Shown: positions 50,023 through 59,307, counted from the first letter of the stretch. The stretch: DNA of 64,000 nt from Nocardia cyriacigeorgica (GCF_010868145.1 NZ_JAAGUY010000028.1:1-64000), one strand, 5' to 3'. The notes: generated by a model not told the origin, from the sequence alone. Numbers and translations: made by a program.

Positions 50023-50703
50023 TCACCACAGGTGCTCGTAATGGATGCCCGCATCGACAAGCAACGCGATGCCGAGGATTACGAAGATGACGCGGACCGA
50101 GAGAGGGCCGTAGCTGGTGAGGACCCGCACCACCTTCCGATAGATCCGCTGGGCGGTCGGTGTGCGGCGGGTGGCCAGCGCCAGGACGAGCAGCGGCGGC
50201 AGCAGGGCAAGGGCGCAGTAGGCGACGATGATCAGCGGCCACAGCGTCGGCAGCGGGTCGCGGGCCGAGATCATCGCAAGCCCGGCCAGATACGGGATGG
50301 CGGTCGGGGCCTGCGCAAGCCCGATGGCGACGCCGACGATGCCGAGCAACCAAGGTTTTCGACGGAATGCCGTCGCCCAGGCCGGGGGTTCGGCGCGGGC
50401 GCCTGCGGGCAGGCAGGCGACGGCGATGAGTGCGATGCCGATTGCCAGTTCACCCCAGGCCCGGATGGTGGGCGTCAGCCGGAAATCGAACAATCCGGTG
50501 AGGAAGTTGATCCCGAGCACGGCCAAGAGGCCGAAGGCCGTGGTGACCGCGAAAACGCCCGCGATGAAACTCAACCCACCCGGAACCGGCGAGCGACGCC
50601 CCAGCTTGCTGTCGAACACGATCGCCGTGGTGACCCCGACGAGCAGCAGATCCATGGAATCGATGAATGCGAACCCGGCGAGTGCGAAAAGAAGGGCCAG
50701 CAT
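50023..50703 (-). CDS. GAP-family (LysE-like fold) membrane protein
   Basis: The 226-residue protein has six predicted helices in the pattern of GAP/Sap-like membrane proteins (LFALAGFAFIDSMDLLLVGV; LGIVGVAIGLAQAPTAIPYL; VRVIFVILGIALLVDAG). In mycobacteria the GAP protein assists export of glycopeptidolipids; other members are transport-related. The role here is unknown. It lies upstream of menG with a 70-bp gap. Confidence 0.8.
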   Translation of the reverse strand: MLALLFALAGFAFIDSMDLLLVGVTTAIVFDSKLGRRSPVPGGLSFIAGVFAVTTAFGLLAVLGINFLTGLFDFRLTPTIRAWGELAIGIALIAVACLPAGARAEPPAWATAFRRKPWLLGIVGVAIGLAQAPTAIPYLAGLAMISARDPLPTLWPLIIVAYCALALLPPLLVLALATRRTPTAQRIYRKVVRVLTSYGPLSVRVIFVILGIALLVDAGIHYEHLW

Positions 50704-50784
50704 GACCCAGCCAGCGTACGCGGCCGTCGGCTTTGGGCGCCGACCCCGTCGAACCGATGATGACGCTCCCGCCGTGGTGGAATG

Positions 50785-51381
50785 TCAGACCGTCGAACCT
50801 GTCTCCACCGACCAATTCGCCGCACGCCCGGTCAATGCCAGTACGCGGTCCAGACGCGGCGCGTCCTCGGCGACCGAAACGACCGGCCCGAACATCCCGG
50901 GAGTCCCTTCGGAAGGGGTGCCGTGCAGGAACTCCAACAGAATCCCGAGGTCGGTGTCGGTCGCCGTGAGGTCCTGGCCGGTGGCGCGGGCGAGGTCCCA
51001 CGCGTGGATCACCACTTCGTCCAGGGCGACGCGGGCCATGACGATAGCGGGCATGCTGACACCACCGGCTTCGGTGTCGCCGTCCCAGGCCGAACCCTCA
51101 CGCCAGGCCAGGACCAGCGCGTCGAGCTGCCGGGGAATACGCGCACGCCAGTCGGGGACGAGTGGATTCTCCGGACCCGTCGTCGGCGCGACCGAACCGC
51201 CGACCGCTTCTTTGGTCGCCGACTGGCGAAAAGCTTCGGTCAGGTCGACGACGTGGGCGAGCAGATCGCGCACCGTGGTGTCGGCGCATGGGGTCGGGGC
51301 GTCGAGCTGGTCGTCGGTGATGCCGGCGACGACGGTTGCCAGGGCGGCGGCGGCGGGCGCGAAATCGAACTCCGGTGTCAT
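50785..51381 (-). CDS. DinB-like TIGR03086-family metal-binding protein
   Basis: The 198-residue product has the four-helix DinB/maleylpyruvate isomerase fold. Likely metal-binding His are in LLAHVVDLTEAF and ALDEVVIHAWDLARATG, and the typical opening LATVVAGITDDQLDAPTPCA is present. Some relatives use mycothiol as cofactor. CAGGAG precedes the ATG at 51381. Function not defined. Confidence 0.88.
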   Translation of the reverse strand: MTPEFDFAPAAAALATVVAGITDDQLDAPTPCADTTVRDLLAHVVDLTEAFRQSATKEAVGGSVAPTTGPENPLVPDWRARIPRQLDALVLAWREGSAWDGDTEAGGVSMPAIVMARVALDEVVIHAWDLARATGQDLTATDTDLGILLEFLHGTPSEGTPGMFGPVVSVAEDAPRLDRVLALTGRAANWSVETGSTV

Positions 51382-51579
51382 CGTGGCTCCTGGGGCGAGG
51401 GGTGATGGGCGTCCAGTCGTTGAGACGAGACGGCTCGCCCGAATTCATCGCAGCCACGCAAACGCCTGGTCATCGGGGTTGGTTGCCGGATCGCGGTAAG
51501 CGGAGCATGCTCGACATCGTTGGACTGTTGTCCGCCCCGCCGCGGCACCGCGCGGGGCATTCGCGGAGAGGAGCCCACG

Positions 51580-51792
51580 ATGATCCCGAGTACACCCGAC
51601 CCGGTCCCGGCCGCCAACCCCGCCGATCTGGCCGAGCAGTCCGTCCTGGTCGAGCCCGAGGACGACACCCCTGACGGCGCCGAGCTCCACACCCGCGACA
51701 ACTGGAACGCCGACCCCGCCGACCTGCTGGAGCAGTCGATCTCGGTACCGATGGACGACGAATACGACGAGGAGACCGAACCTCCGGCCTGA
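51580..51792 (+). CDS. Small acidic protein with an internal duplication
   Basis: This 70-residue, strongly acidic protein carries two similar units: NPADLAEQSVLVEPEDD (about 12-28) and DPADLLEQSISVPMDDE (about 47-63). GAGAGGAG lies 6 nt before ATG 51580, supporting translation. It contains no Cys. It is convergent with menD. I recall similar short proteins in mycobacteria, but the role is unknown. Confidence 0.75.
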   Translation: MIPSTPDPVPAANPADLAEQSVLVEPEDDTPDGAELHTRDNWNADPADLLEQSISVPMDDEYDEETEPPA

Positions 51793-51816
51793 TCGCACCG
51801 CTACGCGGCGCCGGAT

Positions 51817-53451
51817 TCAGCTCTGGATCTTGGCGCGTACCGTCGCGTGCAGCTCACGCAGGCTCGACCGTTCGGTCACCACCTCGAGCACCCGGATGCC
51901 GTGCGCGTTGCCGCCAAGCTCGACGGCCAGCTTCTCCGGCGTGACCTGCTGATGCGGTATGCGGTACGCCGCGCACAGGGCCGCAAGGTCCATACCGTGC
52001 GGGGTGCCGAAGACCCGCTCGAAGACGCCCGCGTAGTGCGGATCTCCCTGTTCGAGCAGTTCGAAGATGCCGCCGCCGTCGTCATTGGCGACCACGATGG
52101 TCAGGTCGGCGGGCCGCGGCTCGCCCCGCCCGATCAACAGCCCGGCCGCATCGTGCAGGAAGGTCAGGTCACCGATCAACGCGATGGTGCGACCCGGGTG
52201 GTGCAGGGCCGCGCCGACCGCGGTGGAGACGGTGCCGTCGATGCCTGCGACGCCACGGTTGGACAGCACCCGCACGCCCGGACGAGGTGACGACACCAGC
52301 GCCGCGTCACGCACCGGATTGGAGGCGCCGAGCAGCAGCTGGTCACCCTCGCGCAGGGCGTCCATCACGACGGCCGCCACGTGCAGGCCGGTCGGCTTGG
52401 GATGACCCGCCAATTCGTCGCGCACGACCTCGCTCGCCTTGGCGTCGAGGTCTCGGCAGTGCGCCAGCCATTCCGGGCGCGGCTGCCCCGTGGTGACCGC
52501 GCGGGTGCCGGTTCCGACGACGTTGCCGGACACATCGGGCCAGCGCGGGCCGGTGGTCAGCGCGAATACGGTGACATCGGGGTCGGCCAGCACCTTCGAG
52601 ACCTGACGATGCAGGGTGGGCCGTCCGGTGATGATCGCCTGCCGCGGTTTCAACAGGGGCAGGGCCAGCGGATGCAGCGCGGGGCCGTGCATCGGGGCGG
52701 TCGGCTCGGCGACGGTCGGCAGCTGCGCCAGTTCCGGACGCAGGCCGGCACCGTGGCCGGAGATGACGACGGTGTCGGGGGTCAGATCGATATCGAGCGG
52801 GACGTCGAGGGTCGCGTAGCGGGTCGCGGTCCAGGCGCTGCCGTCGGGGCGGCCCTGCGGCAGCGATTCCCCCTTGGCGAGATCGGGAACCAGCGGTTCG
52901 CGCAGCGGGATGTCGAAATGCACCGGCCCCGCATTGCCGGATCGGGTGCCGCGCGCGGCGGCGAGCACCCGGCAGACCGCCGAGCGCCAGACGCTGTTGT
53001 GCTGGTCGTATCCGCCGCTCGGATCGTCGGTCTCGGCCAGCCCGAGGCTGATGGTCGCGCGCACCTGGCTACCGAACAGGCCGAGCTGTTCGACGGTCTG
53101 ATTGGCGCCGGTGCCGAGCATCTCGTACGGCCGGTTCGCACTGAGCACAATGAGCGGCACCCGCGCGTAATTGGCCTCGAGCACAGCAGGACCGAGGTTG
53201 GCCACAGCGGTGCCGGAGGTCATCACGACGGGCACCGGGCAGCCGGAGGCGATGGCGAGGCCGATCGCGAGGAACCCGGCGGTGCGTTCGTCGATCCGCA
53301 TATGCAACCGCAGCCGTCCGGCGGCGTCGGCGGCCTGCAATGCGAAGGCCAGCGGCGCATTGCGCGAGCCTGGGCACAGCACGACATCTCGGACGCCCCC
53401 GCGCGCCAGCTCGTCGACGACGACCTGGGCCTGTGCTGTTGACGGGTTCAC
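51817..53451 (-). CDS. menD: 2-succinyl-5-enolpyruvyl-6-hydroxy-3-cyclohexene-1-carboxylate synthase
   Basis: The 544-residue thiamine-diphosphate enzyme has catalytic Glu55 in RIDERTAGFLAIGLA and the ThDP/Mg motif GDLTFLHD...ANDDGGGIF. It joins isochorismate and 2-oxoglutarate in the first committed menaquinone step. GTG at 53451 has GGAGG 1-2 nt upstream. It diverges from the siderophore-interacting protein gene; their starts are 86 bp apart. Confidence 0.96.
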   Translation of the reverse strand: MNPSTAQAQVVVDELARGGVRDVVLCPGSRNAPLAFALQAADAAGRLRLHMRIDERTAGFLAIGLAIASGCPVPVVMTSGTAVANLGPAVLEANYARVPLIVLSANRPYEMLGTGANQTVEQLGLFGSQVRATISLGLAETDDPSGGYDQHNSVWRSAVCRVLAAARGTRSGNAGPVHFDIPLREPLVPDLAKGESLPQGRPDGSAWTATRYATLDVPLDIDLTPDTVVISGHGAGLRPELAQLPTVAEPTAPMHGPALHPLALPLLKPRQAIITGRPTLHRQVSKVLADPDVTVFALTTGPRWPDVSGNVVGTGTRAVTTGQPRPEWLAHCRDLDAKASEVVRDELAGHPKPTGLHVAAVVMDALREGDQLLLGASNPVRDAALVSSPRPGVRVLSNRGVAGIDGTVSTAVGAALHHPGRTIALIGDLTFLHDAAGLLIGRGEPRPADLTIVVANDDGGGIFELLEQGDPHYAGVFERVFGTPHGMDLAALCAAYRIPHQQVTPEKLAVELGGNAHGIRVLEVVTERSSLRELHATVRAKIQS

Positions 53452-53513
53452 GCCTCCAGACTCTCAGACCGCGCACCGCCGCGGTGCGTCAGCCTGCTCA
53501 CACCCGAATCAAC

Positions 53514-53532
53514 TTAGGGCTTGCTAACCTAA
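53514..53532 (+). promoter_or_regulatory. IdeR/DmdR iron box
   Basis: TTAGGGCTTGCTAACCTAA agrees with the IdeR consensus TTAGGTTAGGCTAACCTAA at 15 of 19 positions. It overlaps the -10-like TAACCT (53525-53530) and ends 5 nt before the ATG at 53538, so iron-loaded IdeR should block transcription. Confidence 0.8.
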
Positions 53533-53537
53533 GCCGC

Positions 53538-54368
53538 ATGGCCAAGCGCACCAAGTACGTCAAGCCGGAGGACCGGCGGATCTGCACCGCTGAGGTCGTA
53601 GCGAGCAAACGGCTGAGCCCGCACTTCGTGCGTGTGACCGTCGCGGGAGCGGACCTCGGTGACTTCACCTCGATGGGCTACGACCAGTGGTTCCGGCTGT
53701 TCCTGCGCCGCCCGCAGCAGAGCGAACTGCGCCTCCCGACGGCTGCGAACAACCTCTGGTACGCCCAGTATCTGATGATGAGCAAGGACTCCCGGCCGCT
53801 GGTGCGCAACTACACGGTGCGCGATTTCCGCCCCGCGGGCACCGGGCAGTTCGGTGCGCATCCAGAGATCGATATCGATTTCGTGTCACACGGCGATGAC
53901 AGTCCGGCCTCGGCATGGGCGAACAACGTCAGCACCGGAACCACGGTCGGTCTGTTCGACGAAGGCGTGATGTATCAGGCGCCGGACCACACAAGCTGGT
54001 CGCTGCTGGTCGGTGACGAGAGCGCGCTGCCCGCCATCGCGGGTGTGCTGCGGTCGGCACCTCGAGATCTGCGGGGCGCGGCGTACATCGAGATCCCGCA
54101 CATCGATGACGTTCAGGAGTTGGACGAACCCGAAGGCGTGACGGTGCATTGGCTGCCACGCACCGACGAAGCGGCGAAGATCGGGGCATTGGCGACGGCC
54201 ACGGTCCGCGAGGCCGAACTGCCCGGCACCGGCGTGTACGCGTTCATCGCGGGCGAGCAGGCACTCGCTTCGGGAGTGCGCAGGCATCTGGTGAACGAGC
54301 GGGGAATTCCCAAGGCGGACGTCACCTTCACCGGCTACTGGCGATTCGGTAAGGCCGCACCCAGCTGA
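53538..54368 (+). CDS. Siderophore-interacting FAD-binding protein
   Basis: This 276-residue ferric-siderophore reductase has the FAD motif RNYTVRDFR in the N-terminal barrel, GDESALPAIAGVLRSAPRDL in the reductase domain and the closing VTFTGYWRFGKA. It releases iron by reducing ferric siderophores with NAD(P)H. Start ATG 53538 is leaderless-like, 7 nt after TAACCT. The overlapping iron box predicts induction when iron is scarce. Confidence 0.92.
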   Translation: MAKRTKYVKPEDRRICTAEVVASKRLSPHFVRVTVAGADLGDFTSMGYDQWFRLFLRRPQQSELRLPTAANNLWYAQYLMMSKDSRPLVRNYTVRDFRPAGTGQFGAHPEIDIDFVSHGDDSPASAWANNVSTGTTVGLFDEGVMYQAPDHTSWSLLVGDESALPAIAGVLRSAPRDLRGAAYIEIPHIDDVQELDEPEGVTVHWLPRTDEAAKIGALATATVREAELPGTGVYAFIAGEQALASGVRRHLVNERGIPKADVTFTGYWRFGKAAPS

Positions 54369-54494
54369 TCCGCACCGGAAACATGCCACCGAGTGAGGAA
54401 TTCGGCGGCGGACCCCCGGCCGGTACGAGAAGCCGGAGGCCGCACGGCATTGCGGTACCGCCGCGAGATTCCGCGGCGGCACCACCGGGCTGAA

Positions 54495-54941
54495 TCAGCC
54501 CGCGTGCCGCTGCACCAGGTCGCCGACGCGCGGAAGCGCCTCGATGACATTCTTCTTCGCCGACGAACGCATCGAGGAGTAGACCTTCTTGATGGCGGGC
54601 CGGGTGGAACCTTCGGCACGCTCGTCGGTCACCACGAGCAACGCCTCGGCGACCTCGTCGGACTTGGCCACGAGCAGGTCGGCGAAACTACCCGAACCGG
54701 CAGCGGTGTACTCCTGCCAGTACGGCTCCAGCTGCGCGAGCAGCTTGGGCGCCAGCGACTCCAGCGCGTCGGGCACGATGGACGGGCTGATCTTCTTGAC
54801 CGCCGCGTATCCACCCTTCACAGCCAGGCCGGACGCACCACCCTTGTCCGAGACCTCGGCGTCCAGAACCTGGACGGCCTCGGCGAGAAAGGCCGGACGC
54901 TTGGCCTCGTCGAGCAGGGATTCAGACAGTGCTGCAACCAC
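54495..54941 (-). CDS. Conserved hypothetical protein (DUF6918-like)
   Basis: This 148-residue, mostly helical protein (VAALSESLLDEAKRPAFLAE; LRREDUCED pattern absent) resembles mycobacterial Rv0543c, as I remember it, including the ending ALPRVGDLVQRHAG. No motif suggests an enzyme. It lies between the siderophore-interacting protein and a thioesterase, on the minus strand, with a 76-bp gap to the thioesterase stop. Confidence 0.75.
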   Translation of the reverse strand: MVAALSESLLDEAKRPAFLAEAVQVLDAEVSDKGGASGLAVKGGYAAVKKISPSIVPDALESLAPKLLAQLEPYWQEYTAAGSGSFADLLVAKSDEVAEALLVVTDERAEGSTRPAIKKVYSSMRSSAKKNVIEALPRVGDLVQRHAG

Positions 54942-55017
54942 TTTCAGGGTCCTCCGGATCGTTATTTCGATGGACGAGCAGCCGCAACTATACGCACCGC
55001 CTGCGGGCTTGCGTGGG

Positions 55018-55674
55018 CTATGGCTGCCATGGCAGCAACTGCACCATCAGCCCTTCACAATCGGCGAGCACTGTGCCCTGCTCATCGGCCAATTCCGCGC
55101 TGATGAATGTTTTGCGACCTTCGATTCGTTCGACTCGCCCGCGCACGGTCAGCGGGGTCTCCAACGGAGTCACCTTGCGGTAGTTCACGTGTAGGTAGGC
55201 GGTGCGGCTGATGGGCCGTCCTGAGTAGTGCACGATCATGCCGAGCAGGTCATCGAACAGCAGCGGCAGCACCCCGCCGTGCGCCGCGGAATTGCCGCCG
55301 AGATGGAACCGGCGGAACACGCCGGTCATCACGATGCCGTCCGGCCCGGCCTCCACGGTCTGCCATGGGAGCAGCAGCAGACTGCCTCGGCCGGGCAGCT
55401 CGACCGCGCGACCGGCCGGGCCCTGGCGTTCGGGTGCGCGGTAGGGCTCGAGCAGGTCGATCAACCGGCGCGCCTGGTCGAGCGCGGCACCATAGACCGC
55501 ATCCGGTGCGTCAACGGAAACGGTGAGGTCCTGCAAGGTGCGCATGGCCTCGACGAACGGCCCGAAGTCGGGGCCGACCTGTGCGGGGGTGATCTTCGGA
55601 AACCCACCGTGTTCCTCGTACCGGGACACATCGACCGCACCATCGTCGATAACCGGTTCCACTCGCTCACTCAT
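55018..55674 (-). CDS. PaaI-family hot-dog thioesterase
   Basis: The 218-residue protein has a C-terminal hot-dog domain (GNSAAHGGVLPLLFDDLLGM, then YLHVNYRKVTPLETPLTVRG). HGG-x-x-x-x-x-FD matches the PaaI/4HBT active-site region. The N-terminal ~90 residues are family-specific. It probably hydrolyses acyl-CoA thioesters. Its location next to menB could suggest the 1,4-dihydroxy-2-naphthoyl-CoA step, but this is only positional. Confidence 0.85.
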   Translation of the reverse strand: MSERVEPVIDDGAVDVSRYEEHGGFPKITPAQVGPDFGPFVEAMRTLQDLTVSVDAPDAVYGAALDQARRLIDLLEPYRAPERQGPAGRAVELPGRGSLLLLPWQTVEAGPDGIVMTGVFRRFHLGGNSAAHGGVLPLLFDDLLGMIVHYSGRPISRTAYLHVNYRKVTPLETPLTVRGRVERIEGRKTFISAELADEQGTVLADCEGLMVQLLPWQP

Positions 55675-55776
55675 ACCTGCACGCTAACGCGATTTTTTAC
55701 ACCGTCAAGTCGATGTGTCCCATACGCCGGGAGTCTGGCCGCTCACACCTGCGGCCGAACTCGGCGACCGCAGGGC

Positions 55777-55782
55777 CATAAT
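55777..55782 (+). promoter_or_regulatory. -10 element of leaderless menB
   Basis: CATAAT, one base from TATAAT, lies 7 nt before the GTG at 55790, and no Shine-Dalgarno sequence is present. Confidence 0.5.
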
Positions 55783-55789
55783 CACTGGC

Positions 55790-56683
55790 GTGACGTTCAA
55801 TCCGACGCTGTGGCGGCCCGTACCCGGGTTCGAGAACCTGACCGACATCACCTACCACCGGCATATCGATCAGGGCACCGTCCGGATCGCGTTCGACCGG
55901 CCCGAGGTGCGCAATGCCTTCCGCCCGCATACCGTCGACGAGCTCTACCGTGCGCTCGACCATGCCAGGATGACCTCCGACGTCGGCGCGGTCCTACTCA
56001 CCGGCAACGGGCCGAGCGCCAAGGACGGCGGCTGGGCCTTCTGCTCGGGTGGCGACCAGCGCATCCGTGGACGCAACGGATACCAGTACGCCAGCGGCGA
56101 CACCGCCGACACCGTGGATCAGGCCAGGGCGGGCCGGCTGCACATCCTCGAGGTGCAGCGGCTGATCCGGTTCATGCCCAAGGTCGTCATCGCGCTGGTC
56201 AACGGCTGGGCCGCCGGTGGCGGACACAGCCTCCACGTGGTCTGCGATCTCACCCTGGCCAGCCGCGAGCACGCCAGGTTCAAGCAGACCGATGCGGATG
56301 TGGGCAGCTTCGACGGCGGCTACGGCAGCGCGTACCTGGCCAGGATGGTCGGACAGAAGTTCGCGCGGGAGATCTTCTTCCTCGGCAGGCCCTACACGGC
56401 CGAGGAAATGCATCAGATGGGCGCGGTGAACAAGGTCGTCGACCATGCCGAACTCGAGGATGTCGCGCTGGAGTGGACCGCGGATATCAACGGCAAATCG
56501 CCCCAGGCCCAGCGCATGCTGAAGTACGCGTTCAACCTGCTCGACGACGGCCTGGTCGGCCAGCAGCTGTTCGCGGGCGAGGCGACCCGGATGGCCTATA
56601 TGACCGATGAGGCCGTCGAGGGCCGCGACGCCTTCCTGGAGAAGCGCGCACCCGACTGGAGCCCCTACCCCTGGTACTTCTGA
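55790..56683 (+). CDS. menB: 1,4-dihydroxy-2-naphthoyl-CoA synthase
   Basis: The 297-residue crotonase-fold enzyme closely follows mycobacterial MenB: FCSGGDQRIRG (oxyanion and active-site loop), NGWAAGGGHSLHVVCDLTLA, DADVGSFDGGYGSAYLARMV, and the ending DWSPYPWYF. It closes the naphthoquinone ring from succinylbenzoyl-CoA. GTG at 55790 is chosen; a longer ATG frame at 55715 crosses the promoter. Confidence 0.96.
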   Translation: MTFNPTLWRPVPGFENLTDITYHRHIDQGTVRIAFDRPEVRNAFRPHTVDELYRALDHARMTSDVGAVLLTGNGPSAKDGGWAFCSGGDQRIRGRNGYQYASGDTADTVDQARAGRLHILEVQRLIRFMPKVVIALVNGWAAGGGHSLHVVCDLTLASREHARFKQTDADVGSFDGGYGSAYLARMVGQKFAREIFFLGRPYTAEEMHQMGAVNKVVDHAELEDVALEWTADINGKSPQAQRMLKYAFNLLDDGLVGQQLFAGEATRMAYMTDEAVEGRDAFLEKRAPDWSPYPWYF

Positions 56684-56740
56684 CCTGCCACAGCCCGAAC
56701 CCGGGCACGACGGCGCGGACCTACACCCCGAGGGAGACGG

Positions 56741-57133
56741 ATGGACATCCTGAGTAGCCGAATCCTGCTGCGACCGGCCGATTACGACCGGACGCTCGCC
56801 TTCTACCGCGACGATCTCGGGTTGGCCATCGCCAGGGAATATCCGGGCGGCACGGTCTTCTTCGCCGGGCAGTCGTTGATCGAGATCGCCGGGCACGGCG
56901 GGTCGGGCGGGTCGTCGAGCTTCGATGGAGCTCTCTGGTTGCAGGTCCGCGACGCCTCGGCCGCCGCGGTGGAGCTCGCACTCAAGGGTGTGGCCATCGA
57001 ACGGGCGCCGGTGCAGGAGCCGTGGGGATTGATCGAGATGTGGGTGCGCGATCCCGACGGTGTGGCCATCGTGCTCGTCGAGGTACCCGACGATCATCCG
57101 ATTCGCCGCGATAACCGCAGGCAGCCGGAATGA
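56741..57133 (+). CDS. VOC-family glyoxalase-like protein
   Basis: The 130-residue protein has the VOC fold (ILLRPADYDRTLAFYRDDLG; VRDPDGVAIVLVEVPDDHP). GAGGGAG lies 5 nt before the ATG. A similar gene (Rv0546c) lies near menB in M. tuberculosis. Substrate unknown. Confidence 0.87.
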   Translation: MDILSSRILLRPADYDRTLAFYRDDLGLAIAREYPGGTVFFAGQSLIEIAGHGGSGGSSSFDGALWLQVRDASAAAVELALKGVAIERAPVQEPWGLIEMWVRDPDGVAIVLVEVPDDHPIRRDNRRQPE

Positions 57134-57413
57134 ACGCGGCCGCGCCCTGCGACTGTAGGCAGGCAACCGAGTTGCCATTCGGACAGCCGAGGGGAACGAT
57201 AGCGCTCGGATGGCCGCCCGACCGTCGATGCCCGGGTGACCGTAGCCCGCGTACATCCGACGAACGAATCGCAGTTTCGATGTTTGGCCTATCCGAGCCT
57301 TCCTTTTCCGCGCCGGTTGCCGCTGGTACGCACCCTCACGGCAACCCGTTCCGCACCCGATCGCAGACGCATGACACGATCCCTATCGTGAGGGAGCGCA
57401 GCGAGGTGGAGTC

Positions 57414-58571
57414 ATGAGTACCCTGCGTACCCTGCCGATGCCTACCGGTTCGGGAATGGGCGATGTCCTGCCGCATCTGCGTGAGGCGTTGGAGGGCAAC
57501 GGCCCTGCCTGGCTACCGATTCCGACCAGCGATCGCCGCGAAGCCCGCAGGCTGAGCAGCGCACTGTCTCCCGGTGAGCCGATCGAAGACGATGTCGCGT
57601 TGGTGGTCACCACCTCCGGCACCACCGGCGTGCCAAAGGGCGCGATGCTGAGCGCGGCCGCCCTGCGCGCCAGCGGCACCGCGACCCACGACCGGCTGGG
57701 CGGGCCGGGTAGCTGGCTGCTCGCGCTGCCGACCCACCACATCGCCGGTATCCAGGTTCTGCTGCGCAGCATTCTGGCCGGGATCGAACCGACCGTGCTC
57801 GATGTCAGCGGCGGTTTCCTGCCGGAGGCGCTGGCCGGCGCCGTCGCGAGCATGCCGGGCCCGCGCCGCTACACCTCACTGGTGCCCACCCAGCTGATCA
57901 AGGCACTCGACGCGCCCGCGGGCGCCGCCGCACTCGCCCAGCTGGACGCGGTACTCGTCGGTGGTGCGGCCACGCCGATTCCGGTGTACGAACGCGCGAA
58001 AGCCGCCGGTATCAATGTCGTCCGGACCTACGGTATGAGCGAGACCTGCGGCGGCTGCGTCTACGACGGTGTACCGCTGGCCGGCGCGAAGATCCGCATC
58101 GAGGACGGCCGGGTGCTGCTCGGCGGCGCGATGCTGGCCTCGGGCTACCGCGGTCTGCCCGACCATCCCGCCTTCGCCGAACCCGGCTGGTTCCGCACCG
58201 AGGACGCGGGCACCTTCGACGACGGCGTGCTCAGTATCAGTGGACGCCTCGATGAGGCCATCATGACCGGTGGCCTGCTGGTCATCCCGCAGGTGGTGGA
58301 GGCCGTGCTGGTCACCCATCCGGCGATCAGCGAATGCGTGGTGCTCGGCCTCCCGGACGAGCGGCTGGGTCAGCGCGTCGCGGTCGCGGTGGTGCCCGTG
58401 TCAGGTGCCACCCCGACCCTCGACGAGTTGCGTGATCACGTGCTGCGCGAGCTGGATCCGATCGCCGCCCCCAGGGAGCTGGCGGTGCTGGACGAGCTGC
58501 CGCTGCACGGCCCGGGCAAACCGGACCGTGCGAAACTGCGCGAGATCCTGATATCGGAGTCGACACACTAG
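57414..58571 (+). CDS. menE: o-Succinylbenzoate-CoA ligase
   Basis: This ANL-superfamily adenylating enzyme has 385 residues. The P-loop motif TSGTTGVPKGA is at 67-77, RTYGMSETCGGCVYDG forms the A5 region, and the hinge is SGRLDEAIMTGG. The catalytic Lys lies near the end (GPGKPDRAKL). It is short, as MenE proteins of this group are. It activates succinylbenzoate for MenB. GAGGTGGAG precedes ATG 57414. The 280 bp upstream hold no other gene that I can see. Confidence 0.94.
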   Translation: MSTLRTLPMPTGSGMGDVLPHLREALEGNGPAWLPIPTSDRREARRLSSALSPGEPIEDDVALVVTTSGTTGVPKGAMLSAAALRASGTATHDRLGGPGSWLLALPTHHIAGIQVLLRSILAGIEPTVLDVSGGFLPEALAGAVASMPGPRRYTSLVPTQLIKALDAPAGAAALAQLDAVLVGGAATPIPVYERAKAAGINVVRTYGMSETCGGCVYDGVPLAGAKIRIEDGRVLLGGAMLASGYRGLPDHPAFAEPGWFRTEDAGTFDDGVLSISGRLDEAIMTGGLLVIPQVVEAVLVTHPAISECVVLGLPDERLGQRVAVAVVPVSGATPTLDELRDHVLRELDPIAAPRELAVLDELPLHGPGKPDRAKLREILISESTH

Positions 58572-58673
58572 AGGAACTCCACGTCCGATCCTTGCCTGTG
58601 CCTGCCCGCGACCGCTGTGTCGCTCAGGCGGCAGAGCGCTCGCCGATCCCGTCGTGGCGGCCGCGACCGTACA

Positions 58674-59246
58674 TCAGGCCGGGTAGGGCACCCGCTCCTT
58701 GGCCGTGCGCAGCGCGTCGGCCCACCAGAGGAGCTGCCGCGCCATGACGTGCAGTGCGTCGGTGGCCGGCTTGTCCGCATAGCCGTCGGCCGTATCGGCG
58801 GCCGACCATGGATTGTGCAGGCTGACGGTCTCCCGAACGGTCACCGCATGCAGTTCCGCCAGTACCGGGCGCAGTGCCTCCACCGCACGCAGCCCGCCGG
58901 ACAGTCCGCCGTAGGAGACGAATCCGACCGGTTTCGCACGCAGTTCGTGCCCGAGCATGTCGATGGCGGTCTTGAGCGGCCCTGGGTAGCTGTGGTTGTA
59001 CTCGGGCGTGATCACGATCAGCGCGTCGGAGCGGCCGATGCGTTCGGTGAGAGTCGTGAAATCCTCGTGCGCGCCCATCGTGTGCGGGATGGTCGACTCG
59101 GCCAGATCGATGAGGTCGACGTCGATCCCTGAAGCGGTCAGTCGGTCGTGCACCCATGTACCGATCCGGGTACCGAATCGGCCGTCGCGGACACTGCCGA
59201 TGATCGCGGCCACGCGGAGATCGTTCACTTCGGTCTTGGGGTTCAT
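58674..59246 (-). CDS. NADPH-dependent FMN reductase
   Basis: The 190-residue flavodoxin-like enzyme has the FMN-phosphate loop GSVRDGRFGTRIG near 17-29 and TPEYNHSYPGPLKTAIDML in the middle. GAAGG lies 7 nt before ATG 59246. It reduces FMN or quinones. A perfect 16-bp palindrome 62 bp upstream is a probable operator; no regulator is next to it. Confidence 0.9.
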   Translation of the reverse strand: MNPKTEVNDLRVAAIIGSVRDGRFGTRIGTWVHDRLTASGIDVDLIDLAESTIPHTMGAHEDFTTLTERIGRSDALIVITPEYNHSYPGPLKTAIDMLGHELRAKPVGFVSYGGLSGGLRAVEALRPVLAELHAVTVRETVSLHNPWSAADTADGYADKPATDALHVMARQLLWWADALRTAKERVPYPA

Positions 59247-59307
59247 CAGATACCTTCGCTGGTCGGATTGTTCGACGGTGGTCGACCGTCACCGCCGACG
59301 GTAGAAG

